In this document: positions 1 to 8,224 of the stretch, one piece after another
How the letters are laid out: each line of letters starts with the position of its first letter
How positions within the stretch are numbered: the first letter of the stretch is position 1
Origin: Acidobacteriota bacterium
GTDB taxonomy: Bacteria; Acidobacteriota; Vicinamibacteria; Vicinamibacterales; Vicinamibacteraceae
Length of the DNA stretch: 18,642 nt
Direction of reading: 5' to 3'
Assembly: GCA_023429845.1 (NCBI GenBank)
Contig: JAEZCY010000127.1
Span: 1 to 18,642 of the forward strand
Position numbers and translations under genes: made by a program
Notes under the pieces: model-generated
What the model was told of the DNA's origin: nothing
The model's input: only the letters and a program-made list of their open reading frames with translations
Database searches by the model: none

Positions 1-70
1 GGGGCCCCTCCCCCCCGGGGGCCGGGGGGGGGGGGGGGGCCGGGGCCGGGGGGGGGGCCCCGGCGGCGGG
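1..70. other. Low-complexity G/C homopolymer, probable contig-end artefact
   Basis: The first 70 bases contain no A and a single T; the rest is runs of G and C up to about 16 long. From base 71 the sequence becomes normal coding DNA in the minus-strand esterase frame. Runs like this are typical of failing read ends with G-calling errors at a contig edge. The residues they would encode (proline/glycine runs) do not fit the esterase fold, so this stretch should not be trusted as genome sequence. Confidence 0.8.
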
Positions 71-1050
71 TTCATGGCTGCGACGACCGCGTTGCCGGCG
101 GCGTTCAGCCGCGCCCAGTCCAATCGCTGCAGGGCGGCCATGTCCTTGACGCCGAGTTCCGTGATGAGCCGCTTGGTGAGCTCCCTGGACTGCTCGGCCG
201 ACGGCGGATTGCCGCCGCCGCCCGACTGCACAGAGGCGCGGTGCACCAGGCCCCGGGCCGAGGGCATCCCGAGCAGCGTCGTCACCTTCGAGCCGCCGCC
301 CGATTGCCCGTAGATCATCACGCGGTCCGGATCGCCGCCGAAGTTGGCGATGTTGTCGCGCACCCATTGCAGTGCGGCCACGAGATCGGTCATGCCGACG
401 TTGGCGGAGTCGGCGTACGCGGGGCCACCGAACTCCGACAGGTCGAGAAAGCCGAGGACGTTCAGTCGGTGGTTGACGGTGACCGATACGACGTCGTGGC
501 GCCGCGCCAGCTGAGCGCCGTCCTGTGACGCGAGCTCGTAAGCAGAGCCGAACGAGAAGCCGCCACCGTGGATGTAGAACATCACGGGCCGCGAGCCGGT
601 CAGGCTCGACGTCCAGATGTTCAGTTTCAACATGTCCTCGCTCTGCCAACCGTCGGTCCATTGGTACAGGAAGGACTGCTCGGCCACCCAGTCGTGCAGA
701 CGCTGCGGACAGTTTGCGCCGTAGATCAGCGCGGGCAGCTCGCCCTCCCACGGCGTCGGCGGCCTGGCCGGCAACCACCGATGCTCGCCGGCGGTGGTGG
801 CGCCGTAGGGCACCCCCTTGAACGTCAGCACGTCGTCCTCGAGGTAGCCGCGCACCTTGCCGTACTGCGTCCGGGCGACGGCCGTCCGTGGCGTGCTGCA
901 TCTGCCTGGCGAGTTCGCAGCTTCGACCGGCGCGCGTGTCTGGGCCGCCCCGACGGCCGTGGCCGGTGCAGCCATGCCCATGCCGGCGGTGGCGGAGAGT
1001 TGCAGCAGCCGTCGCCGGTCGATCGTCCGGAGTTCTCCTCGGTTCGTCAT
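1..1050 (-). CDS. Tat-exported type-B carboxylesterase, C-terminus missing
   Basis: Alpha/beta-hydrolase of the carboxylesterase type B family (COesterase), hydrolysing carboxylic esters, probably outside the cytoplasm. The ATG at 1050 has GGAGG five bases upstream. The N-terminus carries a twin-arginine signal (DRRRLLQLSATAG, about residues 11-23) with an Ala-rich hydrophobic stretch. After it come the family hallmark VRGYLEDDVLTFKGVPYG (about residues 66-83), the oxyanion-hole motif HGGGF at residues 161-165, and the nucleophile elbow YGQSGGGS with Ser250. About 325 residues are readable against a usual 500-550, so the acidic and His members of the catalytic triad lie beyond the contig end. 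Bases 1-70 keep the frame open only because they are G/C runs. It follows the NHL gene on the same strand after a 205-bp gap that may hold its own promoter. The physiological substrate cannot be told from the sequence. Confidence 0.9.
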   Translation of the reverse strand, partial: MTNRGELRTIDRRRLLQLSATAGMGMAAPATAVGAAQTRAPVEAANSPGRCSTPRTAVARTQYGKVRGYLEDDVLTFKGVPYGATTAGEHRWLPARPPTPWEGELPALIYGANCPQRLHDWVAEQSFLYQWTDGWQSEDMLKLNIWTSSLTGSRPVMFYIHGGGFSFGSAYELASQDGAQLARRHDVVSVTVNHRLNVLGFLDLSEFGGPAYADSANVGMTDLVAALQWVRDNIANFGGDPDRVMIYGQSGGGSKVTTLLGMPSARGLVHRASVQSGGGGNPPSAEQSRELTKRLITELGVKDMAALQRLDWARLNAAGNAVVAAMNPPPGPPPRPRPPPPPRPPGGRGP

Positions 1051-1255
1051 GCGTGCCTCCACGCCTGCCATGGGGGAAACGATTACAGTCCTTCTGGCTC
1101 GAACAGGCTATTCGAGGCCGAAGGACCGGGGTCGAGTGGATGTAAGCGTGTACACACTATACTCCGCCCCGGAATGTGGCCGCGGACGGGCCCGCAGTCG
1201 AGGACGATCCGGGACGGGTGAGGGAGCGACTCAGATGGCGCGCGCGCCGGATCGC
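1051..1255 (-). promoter_or_regulatory. Leader region of the carboxylesterase with small inverted repeats
   Basis: This 205-bp gap separates the NHL stop codon from the esterase start. It contains an 8-bp perfect palindrome GTGTACAC (1148-1155) beside a TATAGT-like hexamer on the minus strand, and a 6-bp stem (CTCGAA/TTCGAG, 7-nt loop) at 1098-1116 inside the presumed leader. No convincing -35 element is visible. A promoter here is plausible given the gap length; the operator reading is weak. Confidence 0.3.
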
Positions 1256-2368
1256 TCAGCCCAGCATCCTGATGCGATGCGCCTCGCTGTCGCCGACGTA
1301 CAGGGCGCCCCGGTCGTCCACCACGATCCCGTGCGGGCGCGACAGGGCACATCGCAGCGGATCGGGCTCGGGGCCATCGCCGCGGAGACCGGTGCCGAGA
1401 ACGGTCCGGATGACTCCGGTCCCGAGATCCACCGCGCGGATCACGTGGTTCTCGGTATCGGCGATGTACAGCGTGCCGCGCCACCAGGCGAGTCCCTTCG
1501 GGCCATGCAGCGTCGCGTTGCGCGCCGGCCCGTCGTCTCCGGAGTAACCTGCGGCCCCGGTGCCGGCGACGTGGTGCAAGGTCAGGGCGTGCCCATCGAT
1601 CCTGAACACGGCATTGCCTTCGCGCAGCGCGAGGTACAGGTCGCCGCGGTCGTCGAACGCCACGGCGCGCGGCCCGGCGAGCGCTGTGCCGCGCAGCGAG
1701 GCGCCGTCGGGTGTGGGGCGCCGCTCGCCCGTGCCGCCCATCGTCTCGATGCGGCCCGTCGCGAGTTCGACTCGCCGCAGTCTGTGGTTGCCCGTGTCGC
1801 ACAAGACGAGGAACCGTTGCGTCGGGTCGAGGGCGACGCTGTGTGGCGACCGGAGTCGCGCGGCGTCGGCCGGTCCGTCGTCGCCGGCAAACCCCGCGAC
1901 GCCCGTCCCCGCCAGCGTCGAGATGACGCCGCCCGCGTCCACCCGCCGCACCACGTGGCTGTCGCGTTCGACGAAGTAGAGCGTGCCGTGACGATCGCAC
2001 TGCACCTCGTGAGGCATGTTCAGCGAGGCGCGCGTCGCAGGGCCGCCGTCGCCGTCGTAGCCCCGCCGCCCATCACCGGCGACCACCGTCGTGCCGCCGC
2101 TGCGCAGGTCGAGCCGGCGAATCCGCTGCGCGTCGAGGTCGCAGAAATAGAATGCGCCATTGGGGCCGAAGGCAAGGCCATACGGGTTGTTCACGTGCCG
2201 ATCGGTCGGCCCTGGCCTGCCGATACCCAGCGTGGTTGTCACGCGCCGACCTTGTGCGCGTGTGCCTGTGGGCCCGAGCGACAACGCGAGCAGCGCCGTC
2301 CCGAACTCCCGCCGGCTCCACGGTCGTGGTGGTCTTGGCTCCGCTGCGTCGGCCGGACTCCTGAACAC
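1256..2368 (-). CDS. Tat-exported NHL-repeat six-bladed beta-propeller protein
   Basis: I chose the GTG at 2368 because GGAGG sits seven bases upstream; the longer reading frame from 2485 would run back into the preceding gene. The product is about 370 aa. It starts with a Tat-type signal (SRREFG at residues 18-23, then a Leu/Ala-rich stretch ending TRAQG). The rest is a chain of about six NHL blades, each with a pattern like P-H-x-V/I-x-x-D-x-x-G-x-L-Y-V-x-D-x-x-x-H-R-I-R. Several blades carry an inserted glycine/aspartate loop, GxxGDxGPAxxAxLxxP, typical of bacterial NHL propellers. NHL propellers are binding scaffolds, and some are lyases or hydrolases; no catalytic residue can be assigned here. 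The gene lies 49 bp downstream of the DUF6807 gene and is probably co-transcribed with it. Confidence 0.85.
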   Translation of the reverse strand: MFRSPADAAEPRPPRPWSRREFGTALLALSLGPTGTRAQGRRVTTTLGIGRPGPTDRHVNNPYGLAFGPNGAFYFCDLDAQRIRRLDLRSGGTTVVAGDGRRGYDGDGGPATRASLNMPHEVQCDRHGTLYFVERDSHVVRRVDAGGVISTLAGTGVAGFAGDDGPADAARLRSPHSVALDPTQRFLVLCDTGNHRLRRVELATGRIETMGGTGERRPTPDGASLRGTALAGPRAVAFDDRGDLYLALREGNAVFRIDGHALTLHHVAGTGAAGYSGDDGPARNATLHGPKGLAWWRGTLYIADTENHVIRAVDLGTGVIRTVLGTGLRGDGPEPDPLRCALSRPHGIVVDDRGALYVGDSEAHRIRMLG

Positions 2369-2417
2369 TGCAATGCCTCCGATGCCGCGATGCGTGAGGT
2401 GGGTTGCGATGATCGCG

Positions 2418-3425
2418 CTACCGCACTTGCGCGTAATCCCTGTACAGATCCGCGAGCCTCGCGGCATCGAGTCCCGGATGGACAATCACCCGATAGCGGA
2501 ACCTGACGTGCTGCCCCGGCTCGATCGTCATGCCGCCGTTCCGGCTCGGATCGTTCAGGAAATCGTGGAGGCCGAACGGGTTGATGGCGTGCAGGCCGTA
2601 GCCGCGTGAGTGCCAGTACGTCGGGTGCCTCGGGTTCGATGGGTGATCCATCATGACGATGCCGACGGGCTCGCTGCCGATCGTGCCGGCATAGTCCACC
2701 CACTCGGCCTGCCTGCCCCACACGTTCTTCTCTCCGACTCCGCCTCGCGAGCTGAGCAGCCGCCCGGTTCGCGTCGGCGCACCTGGCTTGGCCTTCGCTG
2801 GTGGTTCGTCGAGTTCGGTGGCCATGCGCAGCGCGAACGTGCCCTCCTTCGTGTCGCGGAACTCGACCCGCTCGACGGCCTGCAGGTCGATTTCCACGTC
2901 GATGATGCGCAGGGTCGGATGCGCATGGAAGGTCATCGTCCGGGATTCAGTAAGAAGCGTCTTGCCATTTGGCTGCAGCCAGCCGAGGACGGCGGTGATC
3001 GTCCCGGTCTTCTCGCCACCCGACGCGCTCACGGGGCCGGTGACGACGATGCGGCCGAGGGTCGGAGCGAGGGCTGCGGGCACGGCCGCTGCGTCCACGT
3101 TCTGGATCGCCCAGAAGTTGAGTCCGTTCACGTCCCCGTGCCCGTAGAACAGGCCGGCATGGTGCGGGTGGTCGGTCGTCTCGCCGGGTAGCTGGCCGGC
3201 CGGCACGGAGCGGGTGACGACGGTGCCGGACGCCGCGCGCAGCGGATGCAGATGAACCCGATTCAGGTGCTCGCCGCCGGTATGGAACACCGTGAACGGG
3301 GCGCCGTCGATCGCGACCGCCACCTGCCCGGCCGACGTCGTCATCGTGACCTGTGCCTGCGCCGCGCCGGCGCTCAGCAGGGCAAGCATCCCGCACAGCG
3401 AGGTCGTCGCACGCATTGCCTTCAT
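2418..3425 (-). CDS. Secreted DUF6807 (PmoA-family) protein
   Basis: About 335 aa. I chose the ATG at 3425 because it opens a clean Sec signal peptide (MKAMRATTSLCGMLALLSAG, cleavage after AAQA); the upstream frame to 3515 would cross the divergent control region. Family signatures are LNRVHLHPLRAASGTVVTR, DHPHHAGLFYGHGDVNGLNFW, GIVMMDHPSNPRHPTYWHSR, YGLHAINPFG and the closing FRYRVIVHPG. These match the family often labelled 'PmoA' in databases; it has no resemblance to a particulate methane monooxygenase subunit and the label should not be read as methane oxidation. Such proteins are common in Acidobacteria, Planctomycetes and Bacteroidetes near carbohydrate genes. The repeated His motifs suggest a sugar- or metal-binding site, but no activity can be assigned. 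It is divergent from pgm and first in a run of exported-protein genes. Confidence 0.85.
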   Translation of the reverse strand: MKAMRATTSLCGMLALLSAGAAQAQVTMTTSAGQVAVAIDGAPFTVFHTGGEHLNRVHLHPLRAASGTVVTRSVPAGQLPGETTDHPHHAGLFYGHGDVNGLNFWAIQNVDAAAVPAALAPTLGRIVVTGPVSASGGEKTGTITAVLGWLQPNGKTLLTESRTMTFHAHPTLRIIDVEIDLQAVERVEFRDTKEGTFALRMATELDEPPAKAKPGAPTRTGRLLSSRGGVGEKNVWGRQAEWVDYAGTIGSEPVGIVMMDHPSNPRHPTYWHSRGYGLHAINPFGLHDFLNDPSRNGGMTIEPGQHVRFRYRVIVHPGLDAARLADLYRDYAQVR

Positions 3426-3463
3426 GCCGTCACTGTAATACGGGTGGCACGGCGTCTGGCGTC

Positions 3464-3497
3464 CGCGAGTCTGCGCTTGTACGAGCGCGGACTCGTG
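3464..3497 (+). promoter_or_regulatory. 34-bp imperfect palindrome in the divergent pgm/DUF6807 control region
   Basis: Nested arms: CGAGTC (3466-3471) pairs with GACTCG (3490-3495), and GCGCT (3473-3477) with AGCGC (3484-3488), around a GTAC centre. The outer pair C3464/G3497 also matches. The three interruptions (3472/3489, 3478/3483, 3465/3496) are all T-G oppositions on the plus strand, which would be G-U wobbles in pgm mRNA. The element ends 16 bases before the pgm ATG and lies 38 bases upstream of the DUF6807 start. It could be a dimeric repressor operator or a 5'-UTR hairpin. The AT-rich stretch 3435-3441 (GTAATAC) is the only -10-like sequence in the gap and reads similarly on both strands. 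Confidence 0.6.
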
Positions 3498-3513
3498 CCA
3501 TATGGTGACGGCC

Positions 3514-5145
3514 ATGCCTCACGCTCTTGCCGGAAAGCCGGTTCCGCCCGACATGCTGATGGACGTCGCCGCCCTGCTCGCGGCGTATACCGATGTGCCG
3601 GACGTGGGCATGGCCACGCAGCGGGTGGCGTTCGGCACCAGCGGACACCGGGGCACTTCGCTCAGCCGGAGTTTCAACGAAGCGCACATCCTGGCCATCA
3701 CGCAGGCGGTGTGCGAGTACCGCGCGAACCATGGGATCACCGGCCCGCTGTTCATCGGCAAGGACACGCACGCGCTCTCGGATCCGGCGCAGCGCAGCGC
3801 CATCGAGGTCCTCGCGGCACACGGCGTGACCACCGTGCTGCAGGCGGCGGACGGCTACACGCCGACGCCGGTCATCTCGCGGGCAATCCTCGTTCACAAC
3901 GCCGGCTCCCCGGCCTCGCTGTCGGACGGCCTGGTGATCACGCCGTCGCACAACCCGCCGCAGGATGGCGGCTTCAAGTACAACCCGCCGCATGGCGGCC
4001 CAGCCGACACCGACGTCACCCGCGTCATCGAAGACCGCGCCAACGCCTTGCTCGCCGAGGGCAACGCCGGCGTGACGCGGATCCCGTACGCCGAAGCCCG
4101 CGCGGCCTCGTGCGTCTGTGAACGCGACTTCGCGACGGACTACATCGCCGAGCTCGGCGAGGTGATCGACATGGAGGCGATCCGTGCGTCGGGCCTCCGG
4201 ATCGGTGTCGATCCGATGGGTGGCGCCGCCGTGGCGTACTGGTCGCGCATTGCGGAGCGCTACGGCCTCGACATCGACGTCGTCAATACGCGCGTCGATC
4301 CGACGTTCGGGTTCATGACGCTCGATCACGACGGCAAGATCCGCATGGACTGCTCGAGTCCCTACGCCATGGCGAGCCTCGTCGATCTCAAGGACCGATA
4401 CGGCATCGCCTGGGGCAACGACGCCGACGCCGACAGGCACGGCATCGTCACGCCGTCGGTGGGCTTGATGAACCCGAATCACTACCTCGCCGTCGCCATC
4501 CGCTACCTGCTCGGCCATCGTCCGGCATGGGGCGACGCAGCCGTCGGCAAGACGCTCGTGTCGAGCAGCATGATCGACCGGGTGGTGGGCGGCCTCGGGC
4601 GCAGGCTCGTCGAGGTGCCGGTCGGGTTCAAGTGGTTCTCACCGGGGCTCGCCGATGGAAGCCTGTGCTTCGGCGGGGAGGAGAGCGCCGGCGCCAGCTT
4701 CCTGCGCCGCGACGGCACGGTGTGGACCACCGACAAGGACGGCATCATCCTCGGCCTGCTGGCTGCGGAGATCACCGCCGTCACCGGCAAGGATCCGGGG
4801 CTGCATTATCAGGAACTCAGCACGCAGTACGGCACGCCGCACTACCTGCGCGTCGATGCGCCGGCCACGCCCGATCAGAAGAAGGCATTCACGCGTCTCA
4901 CGCCCGAGCGCGTTGCCGCCACCACCTTGGCCGGCGACGCGATCACGGCGCGGCTGACCGCGGCTCCGGGGAATGGCGCCAGCATCGGTGGTCTGAAGGT
5001 GACCACCGATCAGGGTTGGTTCGCCGCGCGTCCGTCGGGCACCGAGGACATCTACAAGATCTACGCCGAGAGCTTCACGAGCGAGGCGCACCTGGCCCGC
5101 ATCGTCGCCGAAGCGCAGGAGATCGTCACCGCCGCGTTGCGGTGA
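3514..5145 (+). CDS. pgm: Phosphoglucomutase, alpha-D-glucose-phosphate specific
   Basis: Interconverts glucose 1-phosphate and glucose 6-phosphate in the cytoplasm, linking glycogen, trehalose and nucleotide-sugar metabolism to glycolysis. I chose the ATG at 3514 (543 aa) over the one at 3502 because GGTGA lies five bases upstream and the N-terminus then aligns with the E. coli-type enzyme (about 546 aa). All four active-site loops are intact: the phosphoserine loop TPSHNP with Ser145, the metal loop DADADRHG (Asp303, Asp305, Asp307), the sugar-recognition loop GGEESAGASF, and the phosphate-binding loop RPSGTED (506-512). The N-terminal FGTSGHRG motif is also present. The next gene, on the same strand, starts 92 bp downstream. 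A long palindrome lies just upstream of the start and may regulate it. Confidence 0.97.
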   Translation: MPHALAGKPVPPDMLMDVAALLAAYTDVPDVGMATQRVAFGTSGHRGTSLSRSFNEAHILAITQAVCEYRANHGITGPLFIGKDTHALSDPAQRSAIEVLAAHGVTTVLQAADGYTPTPVISRAILVHNAGSPASLSDGLVITPSHNPPQDGGFKYNPPHGGPADTDVTRVIEDRANALLAEGNAGVTRIPYAEARAASCVCERDFATDYIAELGEVIDMEAIRASGLRIGVDPMGGAAVAYWSRIAERYGLDIDVVNTRVDPTFGFMTLDHDGKIRMDCSSPYAMASLVDLKDRYGIAWGNDADADRHGIVTPSVGLMNPNHYLAVAIRYLLGHRPAWGDAAVGKTLVSSSMIDRVVGGLGRRLVEVPVGFKWFSPGLADGSLCFGGEESAGASFLRRDGTVWTTDKDGIILGLLAAEITAVTGKDPGLHYQELSTQYGTPHYLRVDAPATPDQKKAFTRLTPERVAATTLAGDAITARLTAAPGNGASIGGLKVTTDQGWFAARPSGTEDIYKIYAESFTSEAHLARIVAEAQEIVTAALR

Positions 5146-5237
5146 CTCTCGATGGCGCCGACGCACCATGGCATACTGTCGGCACACACCAACAAGCCGA
5201 GCCGGTTGACGCCGGCTGGCGTGCACAGGAGTTCCGC

Positions 5238-8150
5238 ATGTCCCTGGCTCTGCTCGCGCCTGCGGCGCGGCCACATGCCGTGGTGCTCGTCGCTGCTCTG
5301 AGCATGCTGCTCGCGGCAGGCGTCGTTGCGCCCCGCCTTGCCGCCGCGCAGGGCGCCACGTCCACGGTCGAGATTCCGTACGAGGAGTTCACGCTTCCCA
5401 ACGGGCTGCGGGTGATCGTCCACAGCGACCGCAAGGCCCCCATCGTCGCGGTGAACCTCTGGTATCACGTCGGCAGCAAGAACGAGGCGCGCGGCCGCAG
5501 CGGGTTCGCGCACCTGTTCGAGCACCTGATGTTCAACGGCTCGGAGAACCATCCCGGCGAGTTCTTCGACCCGTTCGAACTGGTGGGCGCCACCGACCAG
5601 AACGGCACCACCAATCAGGACCGCACCAACTACTTCCAGAACGTACCGACCACGGCCCTGGACATGGCGCTGTGGATGGAATCGGACCGCATGGGGCACC
5701 TGCTCGGCGCCATCGACCAGAAGACGCTCGACGAGCAGCGCGGCGTCGTCCAGAACGAGAAGCGGCAGGGCGAGAACCAGCCATACGGCCGCCGCATCTT
5801 CTCGCGCATCTTCGAGGCGATCTATCCGGAGGACCATCCGTATCACTGGCAGACCATCGGCTCGATGGCCGACTTGAACGCCGCCACACTCGACGATGTG
5901 AAGACCTGGTTCCGCAGCTGGTACGGCCCCAACAACGCGGTTCTGGTGCTGGCGGGCGACATCGATGCCGAAACCGCCCGGACGAAGGTCACGCGCTACT
6001 TCGGCGACGTCCCGGCGAGCGCGACGCTTGCCGACATGCCGGCCAGCATCCCGCGGCGCGAGAAGGACACACGCGAGGTCATCCCCGACCGGGTGCCCCA
6101 GGTGCGTATCTATCGCGTCTGGCCGGTGGCCGAGTACGGCGACCGCGAGTCGCACCTGCTGCAGGTGCTGAGCCAGATTCTCGGTGGCAGCGCCTCTTCG
6201 CGCCTGGATGCCCGCCTGGTGCACGGCGACAGGCTCGCCGACAGCGTCAGTGCCTTCCAGTTGGCGAGCGAGATCAGCGGCACCTTCTTCATCACCGCTG
6301 ATGTGAAGAAGGACGTCGATCCGGCAAAGGTCGAAGCCATCATCGACGAGGAACTGCAGCGCCTCCTGCGTGACGGGCCCACCGCCACGGAACTCGAGCA
6401 GGCCAGAACCACACTGCGCGCCGACTTCATCCGCGGCATCGAGCGCATCGGCGGTTTCGGCGGCAAGTCCGACGTGCTGGCCGAGTGCGCGGTGTACGTG
6501 GGCAAGCCCGACTGCTATCGCCAGGAACTGGCGGTCTTCCAGCAGGCGACTGCCGCCGACGTGCAAGCGGCTGGCCGCAAGTGGCTCGGACCCGGATCAC
6601 ACGTGGTGGTCGTCCAGCCCAGCGACACGCCTGCGTCCGCACTTCCGGAGAAGACCGCCCAGGCACCGACGACCAGCGCCGCGTTGCCGCCGCCCGATCC
6701 GAAGTACCGAACCGTGCCGAGCGACGTCGATCGCCGCACCGGCGCGCCGAAGACCACGACGTTCCCCGAGCTGAAATGGCCCGCGGTGCAGACGGCCACG
6801 CTCTCCAACGGGCTGCAGGTCTACCTGGTCGAACGTCACGAAGTGCCTCTCGTGCGGATGAACCTGGAGTTCCCCGGCGGCTTCAGCGCCGACGTCGGCA
6901 AGAAGCTCGGCACCGCCAGCTTCACCACGGCGATGCTCGATCAGGGTGCGGGTCAGTATCGGGCACTGGAACTGGCCGCGCGGAAGGAGGCGCTCGGCGC
7001 CCAGATCGGCGCCGGCGCCAGCCTGGACAGCGTCAACGTGACGCTGTCGGCGCTGAAAGACAAGCTCGGCGAGTCGCTCGACCTGTTGGCCGATGTCGTC
7101 CGTCGTCCGACCTTCGACAACAGCGAGTTCGAGCGCGTCCGCGCGCAGTGGCTGGCTCGCATCGAGCAGGAGAAGGCACGGCCGCAGACCGCAGCGCTCC
7201 GGGTGATGCCGACGCTGCTCTACGGGAAGGCGCATGCCTACGCGATTCCGTTCACCGGCAGCGGTACCACCGAGTCCATCGTCTCGCTCACCCGCGACGA
7301 CCTTCTCGGGTTCCACCGCGGCTGGCTGCAGCCCGAGAGCGCCCGCGTCGTCGTCGTCGGCGACACGACCCTGAAGGAAGTGGTGCCGCAGCTGGAGGCT
7401 CGGTTCGGTGACTGGAAGAACGCACCCGACGCGCCGCGGTTGCCGGCACTCACGACGGCGACGCGCCCGGCCGCCAGCCGTGTGTTCCTCATCGATCAGC
7501 CCGGCGCCGTCCAGTCGAACATCTACGTGGGCCAGCTGGTGCCGCCGACCGGCGACGCGCGCACGATCGACTTCGACTTCGCCAACAGTGTGCTCGGCGG
7601 CGAGTTCTCGTCGCGCCTCAACATGAACCTGCGCGAGGACAAGCACTGGGCGTACGGCTCGTACAGCAACGCGACCAACGCCAGGGGCCAGCGTCCGTGG
7701 ATGGCCTCCGCCGCCGTGCAGAGCGACAAGACCATCGAGTCCATCCGCGAGGTGAAGAAGGAGATCGAGGATTTCGTCAGCGGCGCGCGTCCGGTGACCG
7801 ACGCCGAGGTGGCGAAGATCCGCGCCAGCAACACCTTGAGCCTGCCTGGCGGTTACGAGACCGCGAACGCGGTGCTCAATCAGGTCAACAGCAACCTGCG
7901 CTACGGCCGGCCGCTGGACTTCATCCTCCAGTTCAAGGCACGCAACGACGCGATGACGCCGGCGCTCGCGCAGGACGCGGCCAGGACGCTCGAACCGACG
8001 GCGCTGACCTGGGTCGTGGTGGGCGATCTGTCGAAGATCGAAGGGCCTGTTCGCTCGCTGGGTCTCGGTGACGTGGCGGTGGTGGACGCCGACGGCAAGC
8101 CAGTCAGCGGGGCGGGGGGCCGGACTGCCGCATCCGCCACGAAGAAGTGA
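5238..8150 (+). CDS. Secreted two-domain M16 (pitrilysin-like) zinc metallopeptidase
   Basis: The ATG at 5238 has AGGAG six bases upstream and gives 970 aa. An N-terminal Sec signal (about residues 1-38, ending RLAAAQ) predicts export to the periplasm. The first M16 repeat starts with FTLPNGLRVIVHSD and contains the inverted zinc motif H92-L-F-E95-H96 with the third ligand in VVQNEK (Glu174), 78 residues after His96, the usual spacing. The second half (from about residue 515, TLSNGLQVYLVERHEVPLV) repeats the fold but has lost HxxEH, as expected for the non-catalytic half; it keeps FSSRLNMNLREDKHWAYGSYS, the Arg/Tyr region that completes the active site in this clan. Family members degrade unfolded or short peptides. 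The start is 92 bp after pgm; an AGCCGG/CCGGCT stem (5200-5217) lies in that gap. Its end converges on the minus-strand redox cluster. Confidence 0.95.
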   Translation: MSLALLAPAARPHAVVLVAALSMLLAAGVVAPRLAAAQGATSTVEIPYEEFTLPNGLRVIVHSDRKAPIVAVNLWYHVGSKNEARGRSGFAHLFEHLMFNGSENHPGEFFDPFELVGATDQNGTTNQDRTNYFQNVPTTALDMALWMESDRMGHLLGAIDQKTLDEQRGVVQNEKRQGENQPYGRRIFSRIFEAIYPEDHPYHWQTIGSMADLNAATLDDVKTWFRSWYGPNNAVLVLAGDIDAETARTKVTRYFGDVPASATLADMPASIPRREKDTREVIPDRVPQVRIYRVWPVAEYGDRESHLLQVLSQILGGSASSRLDARLVHGDRLADSVSAFQLASEISGTFFITADVKKDVDPAKVEAIIDEELQRLLRDGPTATELEQARTTLRADFIRGIERIGGFGGKSDVLAECAVYVGKPDCYRQELAVFQQATAADVQAAGRKWLGPGSHVVVVQPSDTPASALPEKTAQAPTTSAALPPPDPKYRTVPSDVDRRTGAPKTTTFPELKWPAVQTATLSNGLQVYLVERHEVPLVRMNLEFPGGFSADVGKKLGTASFTTAMLDQGAGQYRALELAARKEALGAQIGAGASLDSVNVTLSALKDKLGESLDLLADVVRRPTFDNSEFERVRAQWLARIEQEKARPQTAALRVMPTLLYGKAHAYAIPFTGSGTTESIVSLTRDDLLGFHRGWLQPESARVVVVGDTTLKEVVPQLEARFGDWKNAPDAPRLPALTTATRPAASRVFLIDQPGAVQSNIYVGQLVPPTGDARTIDFDFANSVLGGEFSSRLNMNLREDKHWAYGSYSNATNARGQRPWMASAAVQSDKTIESIREVKKEIEDFVSGARPVTDAEVAKIRASNTLSLPGGYETANAVLNQVNSNLRYGRPLDFILQFKARNDAMTPALAQDAARTLEPTALTWVVVGDLSKIEGPVRSLGLGDVAVVDADGKPVSGAGGRTAASATKK

Positions 8151-8224
8151 CGGGGCACGAGGTAGAGCGAGTCACGGCATCCGTGGCGGCGCGAGCCGAG
8201 ACGCGTGGACATCGTCGGAGTTCC

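Noticed and set aside
857..2506. Long plus-strand open frame (549 codons) opposite the NHL gene
   Set aside because: Arg/Ala/Pro-rich low-information translation with no domain, exactly antisense to a well-supported propeller gene; a GC-rich shadow frame.
5200..5217. AGCCGG/CCGGCT stem between pgm and the M16 gene, considered as a terminator
   Set aside because: Only six base pairs, no T-tract, and very close to the M16 ribosome-binding site; not enough for a call.
4527..5237. N-terminal extension of the M16 reading frame into pgm
   Set aside because: It would overlap pgm in another frame with Arg-rich sequence; AGGAG before ATG 5238 and the signal peptide define the true start.
5061..6566. 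501-codon minus-strand frame opposite the M16 peptidase
   Set aside because: Antisense shadow; the plus strand has the signal peptide, HxxEH and ribosome-binding site.
8173..8185. CACGG-cat-CCGTG stem between the convergent M16 and anchored-protein genes
   Set aside because: A five-bp stem without a T-tract is expected by chance in DNA this GC-rich.
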